Position numbers and translations under genes: made by a program. Source: Pteria penguin (lineage: Eukaryota; Mollusca; Bivalvia; Pterioida; Pteriidae). Taken from it: a stretch of 64,000 nucleotides of DNA. A model generated the notes under the pieces. The model was given only the letters and a program-made list of their open reading frames with translations, was not told where the DNA came from and did not search any database. The stretch is from the NCBI GenBank assembly GCA_035048485.1, contig CM068585.1, positions 50,793,186 to 50,857,185 of the forward strand. Direction: 5' to 3'. Shown piece by piece: positions 1 through 11,699 of this stretch. Each line of letters starts with the position of its first letter. Within the stretch, counting starts at the first letter, position 1.

Positions 1-159
1 TTGATATCACAAAATTTCGTCCTTTTTCTATTCTTTACGGGGGGGGGGGGGTTGATTTGATCTTATATCTAGTGTATCGTCGCCTTTGGTTACCATAACA
101 CATTTTTCTCTGTCGTCACTCACGTGCACTCCCTTTTCGTATACACTATCAGAATTACA

Positions 160-427
160 TTAAACTATGTTGTTTATCGTTTTCTCACTATTGATATCTT
201 CTTTTTTGTGTTCAACACTATTAATGGATACACCTTCCTCGTCTTCACTTTTTTTTATCTTTAGTTTTTCGTCTGTGCAATGTTGTATAAGGATGTTGTC
301 ACATTGATGCCGGTTCTCTAAGTCCAATTCACGGACTTCCCAGTATTCGTTATATTCTTCCATTTCGATTGTTGTCCCTCTCGGAGCGTGTTTAGACTGT
401 CTTTCATTCTTCTGACCCTTTGCCTCT
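160..427 (-). CDS. Copy A exon 5: cytoplasmic tail and stop
   Basis: Acceptor CATGACAG; one base completes the codon split after exon 4. The tail is basic at first (REAKGQKNERQSKH), then acidic with EEYNEYWEVRELDLE, and ends TINNIV before TAA. An 8-T run (AAA codons on this strand) near 248-257 is 10 T in copy B, which shifts that copy's frame. Confidence 0.68.
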
Positions 428-3400
428 CTGTCATGGAAAAATTGAGAAGATGCGATATGAATTAAATGTTAATTGTATACACAGTATTTTTCGTTATAAG
501 GCCGGTGTGGCACACGGTTCGGCTTCTGACAGAGAAGACTATGGGCAAACCATGTCATTGGAATGAGAGTGAAACTCCGATGTCCCGTTTAATGGTAGGC
601 ATAATACGTAAAAGAGCCCTCAGTGTTTCGGTTACGTCTATTGCATTGACATACATTTCAGATTTAGACACCGTCCCCAGATACGTGACATAATCGTTGA
701 GTGACATAGAAAATAATCAATAAACACATAAAATGCCCAAACGAGTAATGCATTATATATACTGACTCCGGAGACACAAATAAATTGCTAATTTTCAAAT
801 TATCTTAAAGTAATGTAGCTTTTCTCTGCATATACAGTAGAATGATGCTTTAAATTACTGCATGTTGCTTCAAAATATTTATATTTCAAAAGCATTACAT
901 AAACATTATTCCAAATTCAGAGTTATATTTCATAGATCCCTGACACCAAACTAAAAAAAAATTAAATAAATAAATAAAAATAAAAAAGAAAGAAAAGAAA
1001 AAAAAATGAGTATGTATTCCCTTTTCAGACACAAGACGCGAAAATTAACATTCAAAACATCATGTTGACCAATTAGTTTTAGACAAATGTTGTAATTTGC
1101 TCACCTTTTAAGGCACCCATTGCTGGTTATCAGGAAAATGACAACTAGAGCATTTATGAGCACTGTAGTTCCTAGTTAATATTTGAAGTAATGGTGAGTT
1201 TAATCATAACAGAAATATGGTATGACAGTATACAATAATATCGACTCACGGAATATTTTTAAACAAAAGAAAAATACATATTTCGATTTCGAATCATAAA
1301 ACTCATCAAAAATAATATGTCATAGATGCGTGCTATCTTACCACATACAACAATCACTGTGATGAAATCTGCACAATCTATGCCTTTAAGTGGAAAATTT
1401 GTAGAATATACTACAACAAAAAGAATGTATTTTAAATATCTATCTAACAATTTCGAAAGATCTACTACATAAACTGTATCTATGTTAAAATTATATATTT
1501 TCGTTCATTACATATTCCTCATTATTCGATTTTAAGCCCTTCGAAAGTAAGCCAGCATTCTTTGTTGGTCCTTTGGTTTCAGCGAAAAAAAAAAAAAAAC
1601 TTTGGTCCGTTTTAAGAGACTCACAAGGTTAACCCAAACGTATATTGGAGGCATATGTATAAGAGTTGTTAAAAAAAGAAAGACTATTTTTACCGTAAAA
1701 GAAAAAAGAGGAGTTACTGGCTCAGTTATGTGGCAGAAGTCACCATGGAGCTATATAATACATGAGTATAAATAATATACTAGAACATATAATACATTAC
1801 AAAAATATTTGACTGTAGTGCAATTAGGATACTGACTTAGGACGTTCATTTAATTTGACAGAAGCCAAACAAATGGTGTGGTTAACCGGTTTACTTGCCC
1901 ACCTTCCCACTCACCGTAACAGCAGAACAATCAAAGGACGTACATTTAAAAATTTATAAATAATCCTCCACGTAAAGAACAAGAGTCAACAGGTATCGCA
2001 TATTGAGAGGTCATAAAAATATAAACACGTAAGGTAGTGTAAAACACATAATGGTATAAAAATATATGCGACATCAACATGATAAACCGTGCTCTGCCAG
2101 TCTGAAAGCGTGCTAAGACCCTAGATCTGTAGGAGTCCCGACTAACAGTCAGAGGGGACGAGGTTCAGGACTATGTCTCCTCTGAAAGAGGTTTGGACAA
2201 GGCCCGTCATATAGTCCCCACCGCCCTGTTAGTCAGCGTGCAACGTTCAAGTAAAAGTCTGCACAAGGCTGTAGAGGGGCCAATTACAAGACCTATAGTC
2301 TTTTTGATGATCTAAATAAATATAATCATAGCCTCGAAGAGCAGAGTATTTATGAATAGTCAAATGAAATGTTATTAAGTACAGAAGATAAAGAAAAAAT
2401 ACCAAAAAAAAAAAATCAAGTACGTTTTGTATAAATCATTTCGTAAATAGGAAATATTTAATTAATCACCAAACTGTAATTTGAACGTCATAACGACATT
2501 TATGATAAGAAGTATCCCGGGACTATTTTCATATTATGAAACGACTGAATATTCATGGTATTTACGGATATTGGTTTTTGTTTTCATAAGTGTAAGTCAT
2601 ACTTTAATTTGGTAAAATATTCGTAACAGAATGTAAACTTTCTAAATATAATCATTCTAAATACCGATCTAATTAACTGGGTATGTAAATTGCTTCTACA
2701 ACTATCACTCATCTTCCTCTGTATCCGATTATGTTCTGCATTAAAAGATCAAAAGGATACAAATTATGACGACATGAACGATGTAAACCTATGTAGGCAT
2801 CTTTTCTTTAATTGGTGAGAAAAATTAAACAAACCATTTAGTATGATGGCTGTTGTGACGAGATAGACTGAATTAGTGACACTGTCGTCACTATCCATTC
2901 TGATAGGTTCGCTGCTGCTCTCTTGAAAGTTTGTTGTCGATGTGGGTCCAGCTGAACTACTGAGACTGTTGTCATAAACTATTCTTGTAAGTTCGCTGCT
3001 GTTCTCTTGAGAGTTTGTTGTCGACGTAGAATCGGCTGAGCTACTTCAGTTGTAATAATATATATTTATAATAATTTTAATTAATTCCAATAATGCCGAT
3101 GTTAGTGCTACACAATCATACGATATTGTAGCATTGGTTTCCTTCATATATTACGTTGAATAGACTATTTCGTATCCATGACTGTTCTCGAATAGCGTAT
3201 AATCAATCACCGATACATAAAATCAATTACAATAGCTATTTTAAATATTTTATGTTTGCCTATTACAAGTTACTCTAAAAACGGGGCACATACATGTAAC
3301 AGAAAAATTGATTACACCTGGAAACCTTGCAATCAAATGCAAGCAGACGCAATTCTTTTATTGCAATAATTTCCATTATACATATAAATTCGCGTCTTTT

Positions 3401-4055
3401 GTTTGTTAAAGAAGGTGGTAAAGTCTGATTAAATTCAATGATTGTAATAAAACAAAAGATATATGTAAAATATACTGACTTGAGTTCCTGCTTAAGAGAA
3501 ATGTTGATACACAAAGGATCTGAAACATAGATAAGGGACGGTTTTTATTCAGTATTCTACCTGTCTTATAATAGAAAATGACAGAGTTCGCTCGGTAAAA
3601 ACTTTCAAACAGACCGATGACATACAGTGAGGTGCAGTCCTAACAGAACATTGTGTTAACGTCGCGTTAATGTGAAATTTGCTTTCCTCGTGTGCTCGGA
3701 ACTGCTGCGCACACGCGTTTATGTTAACGCAGATTTCCACGTGAACTTAATTTCGAGACCGCGTGAATGCGCTTGGCTGCCACGTTAACACCTTGTCTGC
3801 TGCGTGAACGTGCTTGATAGCCACGTTCGCTTGCTTACAAAAACATGTTCATATAGAAGGATTTGAGGAAGAATCGATATATACATAGTATATTTAAATA
3901 TAAAAACATATTAATGTGTAAGCAAAATCTATAAATAAAAAGCTTCCGAGTTAAGGGATGAATTTAAAAAAAAAAAAACATTGAACGCAATTTCCGAATA
4001 TTAACGTAAATGATTTTTTTTTTACTTATTTTAGAATAATAATAATAATTATTAT

Positions 4056-4130
<75 letters not shown>

Positions 4131-7100
4131 AATAATCATATATTATGGAAAATGTCTTAATTAAAAATAAAAAGAAATACATAAATAAGAAATACATGTA
4201 AACACATAAATAAATTAATTATAAATGAATAAAGAAATGAAAGTAGAAAGTAATTGTGCTAGTATAAACTGACCAAGTTTTTTTTCATAAGTACCTTATT
4301 GCATGTCTACGCGAAAATTTCCTTTGTTACATGTATATTACATTTAAAATCCTTAAAGCAGTGTGTCATTTTTACATTATATTTAATACTTGTTTTTATG
4401 GCGACATTCGCGGTTATTTAATTACATCCATTTTAATCCATCCATCCGTACTCCATAGAGAATCACTAATACAGAAATGTGAACTTGCGACTGGATCGAG
4501 CCCACGCGGGAATAAATCGTGTTAAAGCGAATTCTCTCCCGCGTTAACGCGAGGAGCGCACTCGCTTCCGGTCGAGCAGTCCTAGCACGTGTGCTAAACC
4601 AGTCCTTGTGACAGCTTTTTGTTTTTACGTGTATGTTATGTTAGGACTGCAGCCATCTGTACAGCAAAAAGAAAGGGTAAACCAAAAGCACAATATTCTA
4701 CATTTTTCGGTGCATCCGTCTAGAATGATTTAAAGGTATTATTGATAGATTTGGTTATAATCTGAAGAAGATGGGGGGGGGGGGGGGGGGTTCGTTTATA
4801 CTCAGCACAAAAACGGTGCAATGGAAAGACCACCCGTTTGATATTCACAGAAAACCACCCAATAACAAAATAAGGACTGACAGTCGACTGAATTTATATT
4901 ATATTTTACATGAATATGATTGATACGAAAGCGAGTAGGGAAGAATGAGGCGACGATCGAATCCTTGACAAGAATGGCAATTCAAAATGTGGACTTGCAA
5001 CAAGCAGTATGCAATTTATAGCAATAACTCACAAACTGAAATTGTTTAATTTTTTAAACTCAAAAGTGTAGTGAGATGGGATTTCCGCTGAAATTTTTTG
5101 TGTGGTCTATGAAATAATGCATTACATATTGATTCCTGCATAAGACGCTGTTTAACTTTCTCTTATTCTCTCTGGAAGTATTGTGCGAGTCAATTTTTCA
5201 AAATATAAATATCAGGCCACATATGGGGATTGCTGCTATGAATATAAAGAAATCATTACACTGCATACTGACATATTAATACCAAACTTACATTAATACA
5301 GTTGATAGCGGTGAGCCGTTTAATGACGATGTTAGAAAAAGAATGATTATGGTAATAACAACAATAGTAGTGATAATAATACATAGCACTTATTTCATAA
5401 TACGATGCATAACGAGTTCAGATAAATTTCATAACGTGTAACTTACATTTGTAGAGTTCGTTCGAGGCGTATCCCTTTGATGGACATCCCTCATGATGGA
5501 GACAACTTTTCTCAACGATGGTAAAATCTCCGTTTTTAGCAAACACTGGGCAAACTGAAAATAAGATAAAATATATAGATGTTGATTGCATAATTCCAAA
5601 CGTTTTCTTTGAATGTAAAACATACACAGAATTCCTTAATTTGAAAAACAAAAACAACGCATAATCCTAAAATTATAATTATGATAATGAGCCCAAATAA
5701 GATTCGCACTAATTATACCATCCCTCCAAAATGAGGTATTTCATTTTAATATTGGATATGTCATTAACATTACGCATCTCAACTACTCAGGTATTGTATT
5801 TAGGAAACGTGTTTAATCAGTTCCTCTGGTATAATATGAATGTACATTAAATTTTTACACATTCCTTTATAATAAATTAGGGGGTAATCACTTTGTTGTG
5901 AAGACCATTTGATTCGTATAGTGTTAATAAATCTGCAGTTATGGTTTTCGATTCCTACTTAACTTACCAAAAAAAAACAAAAAACAAACAAAACCCAAGA
6001 CCAGTAGGCATATTCCGTCCGCGTATTGTATATGTTTTTCGGGTCGTTTATTTTCTGTCCTGTCAACGAACATATTAACATTTACTAGTTAACCGGAGTT
6101 TAATTTCATTGTAACGAAGACATTTATTATGTACATATGCGTATGACGTTATTTTAAATCTATTTCCATCCTCTTTAAAACCACCTCCTTTTTAAAAACG
6201 GTTGAAATTATGCGACCATTTAATTTTACCCATCAAGGTGATGGATAAATCCAATTTTGTAGTCGAATATCATCAAACCAAAAGACACTCAAAATCAGAA
6301 AACAAGAAAATTGAAATAAAAATTAACCAGAGGGCATCTACTAAGGATCAGCAATTTGGTCAGTGTCGGTCTACCACTTACGTACTCTTGTCTAAAAAGG
6401 GTATCTGAAAATCTCTTTGCCTTCAGATTAAAGACAGCGTTACTTGAACTTGCGTTCTTGCGAACTTTTTTCACTGAGCATACGATGATGTAATATCCAT
6501 TGGATTAAATATTTGTGGGATCAGCTTTATTGCAAACAACTAAGAAATCTTTTCATCACTATTGGTTTAATAGATCGTCTAATGTCGTCAGATATATAAC
6601 GTGATGAGAACGACTAATATTTCATGAAGAAAATGAATGACATTCAACTTTCCGGTATTAAGATTAGTTGTGACTTACAGTGGTACAAATCTTTTGAACA
6701 TGCTTGGATTAATAATGAACGTAATGACTATGAAAATACCCCAAGGATAATCAACCTCTTTAAATTCTGCAAGAATGGAAAAAAATGTGACCAGATTAGT
6801 GATGAAAATGTTACGCTGAAAGTGTGTATGTTTCATGTTCTGTTAGACTCAGATGTACGAAGAAAACCTGAGTCATCACCGAAATATGAAAAAAAAATAA
6901 TTGATATAGTAGTGCAATTGTATTTTACTTCGTTTTCAAATGTTTAATCATTCGATAATGCGAAAGTAAGAAATAACCTCTTAAACATAATGGCGCGATT
7001 CAGGAATCTATCCTTGATCATCTGCACTACAAGCCTAGCGCTTAAGCGCTACCCAAACATGTCCATAAATCACTGAGAGCAAAGAGATCTTGGAGTTTCG

Positions 7101-7906
7101 GTTCAACAAAAGTTTGATATGTAATTGTTTTTGATAAATCAGCAAAGAAATATTAAGAACACAGTTACACAGAGAACAATGTGATTTTGTGCTAAAGTAA
7201 ATCGTATATCAAATGTTCTTGTTGTACAGCAGCAGGTACGGTATCTTTAAATACATATCCAGAATGATTGCAATATTCAAAACAATATCATTAAATCGAT
7301 TGCTTAAACCTGTTTAGATGATATTCTTTTAAAGAATGATATATAACAAATACAGAATGACAAATTCTAATTGAAGTTCTATTATTTTCTATAATTAAAT
7401 TGATTCTATGGCTTTTCATAGTGTTGAATTTACAGTTCAATAAATATGACAGAACGTTTTGCTTTAATGAAAGTTATATCCAAATATTTCACCTCCGTTC
7501 AAGACTTAAAATGTCAAAACCGACGAAATAGATTATAATTCTTGGTTCAGTTCTAAAACGAATTCATTTATATTAAAGTTTCTTTAGTTAGTATTTTTAA
7601 TATATTAAATATTTTGTAAAGGTATTAAAACGTTTAAGAACGTATTCTAAATAATGATTATTACTATTGTTATTATAAAAAAATACACTTACATCCCTTT
7701 CTAATAAACATAGGTTCAGCACAAAACTCCATCTCTTTGCCATGTACAAAACTTCCACAATGGTATACTGAAAATTCACATTTATACACAGATTCTCGTT
7801 TCTTCCATGAAAATTCATCTCTTGGGCACGCTAACGTATAATTTAGCAAAATTACATAAATGACCATTACGCACTTAATACTGGTAAAATTCATGAAAGT
7901 TTTCAT
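160..7906 (-). CDS. Cysteine-rich single-pass membrane protein, copy A (5-exon model)
   Basis: Model: 7906-7693, 5554-5447, 3035-2835, 1171-1105, 427-160 (858 nt, 285 aa, stop TAA). All introns are GT/AG, phases run 1,1,1,2, and the frame stays open throughout. The protein has a hydrophobic signal peptide (about residues 1-23, ending before CPRDE), eight ectodomain cysteines counting the exon 2 end as in the relatives, a Ser/Thr/Asn-rich stalk (about 108-170) with an internal repeat, a transmembrane helix (about 170-191) and a charged tail of about 90 residues with EEYNEYWEV. The start is the first ATG conserved with copy B; an upstream ATG at 7924 is ATA in copy B. The layout matches the plus-strand gene at 33765-39117. 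I recall similar uncharacterised bivalve proteins but know no named family. A surface receptor or adhesion role is inference. The donor of exon 3 (GTTTGT) is weak. Confidence 0.68.
1105..1171 (-). CDS. Copy A exon 4: transmembrane helix
   Basis: 67-nt exon with acceptor AACTAG and donor AAAAG|GTGAGC, phase 1 to 2. It encodes TTVLINALVVIFLITSNGCLK, which is hydrophobic and then basic, as in a type I membrane protein. The nucleotide sequence is identical in copy B (55286-55352). Confidence 0.65.
1700..1840 (-). repeat. Interspersed ~130-bp repeat with a conserved core
   Basis: The core reads CTCCATGGTGACTTCTGCCA, then ACATAACTGAGCCAGTAACTCC, on the minus strand here. The same core plus about 90 bases of flank is at 10275-10410 (+), 41045-41160 (+) and 55880-56010 (-). 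A shorter copy lies at 25680-25742 (+). Probably a SINE or a LINE 3' end; family unknown. Confidence 0.8.
2087..2290. other. GC-richer conserved island of unknown nature
   Basis: About 200 bases with clearly higher GC than the surroundings (for example CTCTGCCAGTCTGAAAGCG at the left), lying in the intron between stalk and transmembrane exons. Copy B (56266-56470) differs at only a handful of positions. There is no long open frame on either strand. It may be a repeat fragment or a noncoding RNA remnant; I cannot tell. Confidence 0.5.
2835..3035 (-). CDS. Copy A exon 3: Ser/Thr-rich stalk
   Basis: Open phase 1-to-1 exon of 201 nt. It encodes two imperfect repeats of about 25 residues: the first begins SDSTSTTNSQENSSE and the second SAGPTSTTNFQESSSE. 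Such sequence would be O-glycosylated if secreted. The frame is also open in copy B with mainly conservative changes. Boundaries are less certain than for other exons: acceptor AGCTCAG, donor ATG|GTTTGT. Confidence 0.58.
3625..4659. mobile_element. Non-autonomous DNA transposon with terminal inverted repeats, copy A
   Basis: The left end reads CAGTGAGGTGCAGTCCTAAC (3625 on). The reverse complement of the right end reads CAGATGGCTGCAGTCCTAAC, and the match continues weakly for a few more bases. Both ends are flanked by TA, as for Tc1/mariner-type insertion. Subterminal regions are rich in GTTAACG/CGTTAAC words, including the palindrome CGCGTTAACGCG near 4541. There is no transposase ORF inside. 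An (ATA)n run lies in the middle. The element sits in an intron of the copy A gene. Confidence 0.75.
4035..4136. repeat. (TAA)n microsatellite
   Basis: About 100 bases of nearly perfect TAA repeats inside the inverted-repeat element. The orthologous tract in copy B is 58215-58268, about half as long. Confidence 0.95.
5447..5554 (-). CDS. Copy A exon 2: second cysteine module
   Basis: 108-nt exon, phase 1 at both ends, acceptor TTTTCAG and donor AAAT|GTAAGT. It encodes CPVFAKNGDFTIVEKSC, then EGCPSKGY and SNELYK. The paralogous exon at 34260-34451 ends with GCPSTYHEVYKTNELYK, so GCPS and NELYK are family signatures. Confidence 0.75.
7693..7906 (-). CDS. Copy A exon 1: signal peptide and first cysteine module
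   Basis: Encodes MKTFMNFTS, a hydrophobic run (VMVIYVILLNYTLA), then CPRDEFSW and three further cysteines in the order YKC, YHC, EFC. The donor is GGAT|GTAAGT in phase 1. The corresponding exon of the plus-strand paralog has CPSNEQSW, FQC, YHC and ETC at matching places and the same phase 1 donor. Confidence 0.75.
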
Positions 7907-7924
7907 TTTCGTTATGAAACGCAT

Positions 7925-9100
7925 CTAATCCACAAAGTTACAATTTGAATAAGAACGTTTTATTTCTGAAATAATGCTTACTTCCTCAAACATTGCGGAT
8001 ATTATTGTTAAATAGTTTGTTTCAATATCGTTGTTGCTGGTACGGATTATAGAAATAGGAAATCAACGACATGCATTAAAAAGTGAACGACAAAGCTATG
8101 AATGTATATTTGACATTTAGATTTATTACACTAAATGCAATTTACAACTAAAATAGGACACAAAGCTGATGTCTGCATTTATTATATAATTTGTTAAATA
8201 CGTTGTCGAAATGGGTTTAGAATGTACATTTTTGACACATTGTGAAACTAGTATTCTAAAAAGCAAAGTGAACACCCAGGATCTTTCAAAATTTGATGAC
8301 CATTAAGCCATTGTTACTTGTAAAATACATGAACATGGCTGAATACACTCTGCTAAGTAGTCTTAAGGTATTTTAAGTTTGATCGTGGATTAATATCACA
8401 ATTGGAATTATACATATACTGGCAAGTATAAGTACAGTTGCCCTGCATGTGCTGAATGCGTCTTGGAGATCCGTATAAATGACGATAAACTGCATGTTTC
8501 AGTAAAGCTGACGTATAACATTCACAAGTTCGAAAGATTTACTTTCCCTTACTGACAAATATGTGTCTTATCAATATACAATTGGTATTATTCTGACTAT
8601 CATTTCATGAATTGCAATATTGCATTTCTCTAAATTACAAAACTGAGGTGCTACCTGCAGGGCTGAAATGTATCTGGCACACATACTTTTTTGAGTTAAT
8701 GTATCTCCATTAAGACAAAAAATATTCTCCCCTACTGAACGTCCATGTTAATGTAGGCTACTTTTCACAGTGCCCACATCTTTCTTATCTTGCCTTGTTC
8801 AAGTTCTGTACTCTTTGTGCCTAATGCATACAGAATATTTTGTAATGAATCCGCTGTTCAAAACTTAATTTTAAAATTATTTGTACTTGCTTACCTAATT
8901 TTGTATAACAATATGATTATCAGAGTTGTTCTTCTTTCATTGCAAAAATGAATCGTGTGAAAAGGTTGCAAGCATAACATGATGTCAAAATTCGGATAGC
9001 TAGATGAAGGCAGAGAAAAAAAATGGGGATGTTCTCCTAAATCTGTGTGGACGAGGTATATTCCAAATGTCGTTGAAAACTTATGGATGTATGTTCTTTA
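7925..9100. other. Upstream flank of the copy A gene
   Basis: AT-rich DNA upstream of the minus-strand gene; it should hold its promoter and any 5' UTR. I see no convincing TATA box or further coding exon. It is conserved in copy B at about 62000-63180, but only as part of the duplication. Confidence 0.4.
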
Positions 9101-9225
9101 AAAGGTTGGTTGATTAGTGTTTTACGTCGCTTTCAACATTTTTCTTTCAGTTATATCTAGACATGGAAGCAGGAGGTGACCAAACATAGTGCCGCAACAC
9201 GGGAGTCGAACCCAGATGTCTATTA
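9100..9225 (-). mobile_element. SINE-like element, copy A
   Basis: Contains GGTTGATTAGTGTTTTACGT near its left side and GGGAGTCGAACCC at 9201-9213, the reverse complement of a tRNA B box. This is typical of mollusc tRNA-derived SINEs on the minus strand. The copy B equivalent is 63190-63320. Confidence 0.6.
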
Positions 9226-9244
9226 TTTTGTTGAAGAGAAATAA

Positions 9245-9415
9245 TCCATTACAAGCATGTATTGAAGCAATGTTTGTAATATCTGGCCGTTAAGTGAAAA
9301 TAGTTTTTTTTTTTTTTTTTGTATTTGCCTTTGATACACAAGCATGCATTGAAGCAATGTTTGTGATATCTGGCTTTTAAATAAAATAGTTTCTTGTATT
9401 TGCCTTCGAAACATG
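9245..9415. repeat. Two-copy ~80-100-bp tandem repeat, copy A
   Basis: The phrase TTGAAGCAATGTTTGT followed by ATATCTGGC occurs twice, and each is followed by a TAGTTT...TGTATTTGCC stretch. Copy B has the same pair at 63340-63495 with a unit of about 80 bases; a T-run lengthens the unit here. Confidence 0.8.
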
Positions 9416-10274
9416 GTCCCAACACACGCACTTCCACACACACCCTCACTTACTATGTGCTCATATCAGAAGTAATGGCCAAAGTAAAAAAAATATTAAG
9501 GAATCCCTATTGTATTATATGTGACCCAGACTACCGAGTAATTGCATTTGACTCTGGAATCTTTGTGATTATGACATTATGACAATTTGGCGTCACCAAG
9601 GTTACTGTAGTTACATGGAAACGATATCATTCAAGGAGTTTTGCAATAGACCCACTCGAAGCAGTAAAGGATTAATAGTGTCTCATCTGAATGACTGTAT
9701 GTCGTCAGTCACCGGTTGGACTGAAACCCTGAGCTCTCGGTGACGAGACAAACATCTAATTGATTCACACATGCCGGTTCCACGTCATTTGTCATCATAT
9801 ATTAGTCATTACAATGGACGAACAAAGTTTCAATTAATTCCAGTTAGGGGTAAGTGTTATAAACTGGATACGCTCGGTGGTTGTCTGACGGAGATACCGT
9901 GCTTGGATACCGACAACCATGTTTAACTTTGTCAAAGCGAGACAATTACTGTATCAAGGCGTTCCTAGTACAATCCTCTTGACCGGATGTCTTATGGAAA
10001 CATATATGAAACGTTTTTATTTGCTTAAATAGTTCAAATAAGGGTAATTCGACTTATTGTAATGTCTTCTAAGTACAGCACTAAATAAAGATACGTTTTT
10101 CATCATCACCCATAAATACATCTAGCATACCAGGAGTGTAGGTATAGTTACGAACAGTATTAAATGTGTTATGTTAAATCTGTACATGCGTATATCACAT
10201 GATTCTTGACTTCATGAATATCCAGTTTAGTAAGAAACAAGTCATTTGTTTATTCAATTGTTTATTCATTTGTT

Positions 10275-10410
10275 TATTTAATTGCACTACAATCAAATAT
10301 TTTTGTAATGTGTTATATGTTCTTGTATATTATTTATATTCATGTATTGTATAGCTCCATGGTGACTTCTGCCACATAACTGAGCCAGTAACTCCTCTCT
10401 TTTCTTCAAT
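10275..10410 (+). repeat. Interspersed ~130-bp repeat, plus-strand copy
   Basis: Matches the reverse complement of 1700-1840 over the whole length, including ATTGCACTACAATCAAATAT at the start and the GTAACTCCTC end. Confidence 0.8.
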
Positions 10411-11690
10411 ATACACAACAGTTCATGAATTTGATTCATGAAAGTTAACCAGAATAACATGGCGTTTAATATAAGAGGTGTTTTGTTTTTCTTTTTAAGT
10501 TGCGTCTAAAAATATTACAATCCGAGGTGTTTTACATGTAGGCCACACGATTGACCCATTTTACCCATTGACATTCTTCCAGCTTCATGCATCCAGTGAT
10601 ATGCTTCTTTCATTAACAAACAAGTGGGTCTTCTTGAAACGTACAGGAGTACTTGTCAACATTGAGACACACATTACTTGTTGGTTGTATAGAATATACA
10701 GGTTTGTACCCATTTGTTTTTTTTCTTTTTCAAGTAATAAAATCGTTATCTACACTTACATGTACAATGTTAAAATTTTCTATGCGGTTTTATTTGCCAT
10801 ACAAAATTGAGCATGACTTGATTCTTTACGTTGCAGATATTAGTCAGGAGAAAAATCTTAAAGCTACATAAATTATAACTTCAAATGTAAGTAACCTAAT
10901 TTTTTTATGGACAGGTAGAGAAAGTATTTGGGGTTTTTTTCCTGTTCACTGTCTGCCACTTTTTCTTATGTATTACTACCCTTTAATTGTAAAACACAAA
11001 TTCCTGAAATTAGCACTAGTCTTTTGATTTATTAACTTCTAGTTAAATTTAACCTGAATGACAGGGATGAAGTAATCGAAATACCCTCAAAGTGTTATGT
11101 TTACGCCAGATTTGTCAAAGACTGAAGTCAGGTTAGTACGACTTAACTCACTAAGGATAATCTTTGTAGTCTTAAGGAAGACGTGTGAGTACCTTTTACA
11201 TTTTAATTCTTTTCCTCACTTTTCTTCTTTACCTTGTGTGTATCAAATTTAGTTAAATTGGTCGACATGTAATCTCTCCCGCATACACACTCTTTATCTC
11301 TCCATCACATTGTTAATTTGTTAAATACACGCTTGTGCTGGTCTACTGATTGCATCGAGATTCGTCCTCGAGATTTCGGCGTACAGATACCCCAGCAGTA
11401 ATTTCCTGCACTAATGTCGTTTCACTGATTAATTGCATATGCTACGCTCTAGTATTATTTATATACTTTTTAATTGGTAAAAGGGCTGCGTAAATTCGAT
11501 CTTGCACTGATACACCGTTCATTTTTGACATATTTTAGTGTGATCGAAGCCGTTAAATGTCATTTGATACCTGAGATATTGAAGATTTAGTGGATTTCCA
11601 CCATTGACTTCGTAGTATATATCAGCTGAATTTCAATACAAGGTATAATAAAAAAGTGTTTTGCTTGGTTTTTATTTTCTTGATTCATAT
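10411..11690. other. Intergenic stretch, nothing recognisable
   Basis: AT-rich sequence with scattered short ORFs that have no neighbours, motifs or conservation within the window. I see no gene here. Confidence 0.4.
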
Positions 11691-11699
11691 TTCATATGA

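Larger units (their letters stand above)
1..9830. repeat. Segmental duplication, copy A (continues past the left edge)
   Basis: This stretch matches 54157-64000 in the same orientation almost base for base, with an offset of 54156 at the left and about 54170 at the right. Differences are scattered substitutions, homopolymer and microsatellite length changes, and small indels. The largest is roughly 85 bases present only in copy B near 63640-63770. Because the match runs into both window edges, the true unit could be longer, including a ~54-kb tandem unit. Each copy holds a minus-strand membrane-protein gene, an inverted-repeat element and a SINE. Confidence 0.95.

Noticed and set aside
466..693. 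Plus-strand ORF repeated at 54620-54847
   Set aside because: Conserved only because the segment is duplicated; it lies beside the better-supported minus-strand tail exon and has no recognisable features.
5418..5657. Longer minus-strand ORF reading through exon 2 of copy A
   Set aside because: The outer parts are intron translated past a TTTTCAG acceptor and a GTAAGT donor; only 5447-5554 matches the paralog.
6624..6947. Plus-strand 107-codon ORF in an intron of copy A
   Set aside because: The equivalent in copy B (about 60700-60987) has a stop and indels that break the frame. It shows no domain and lies antisense within an intron.
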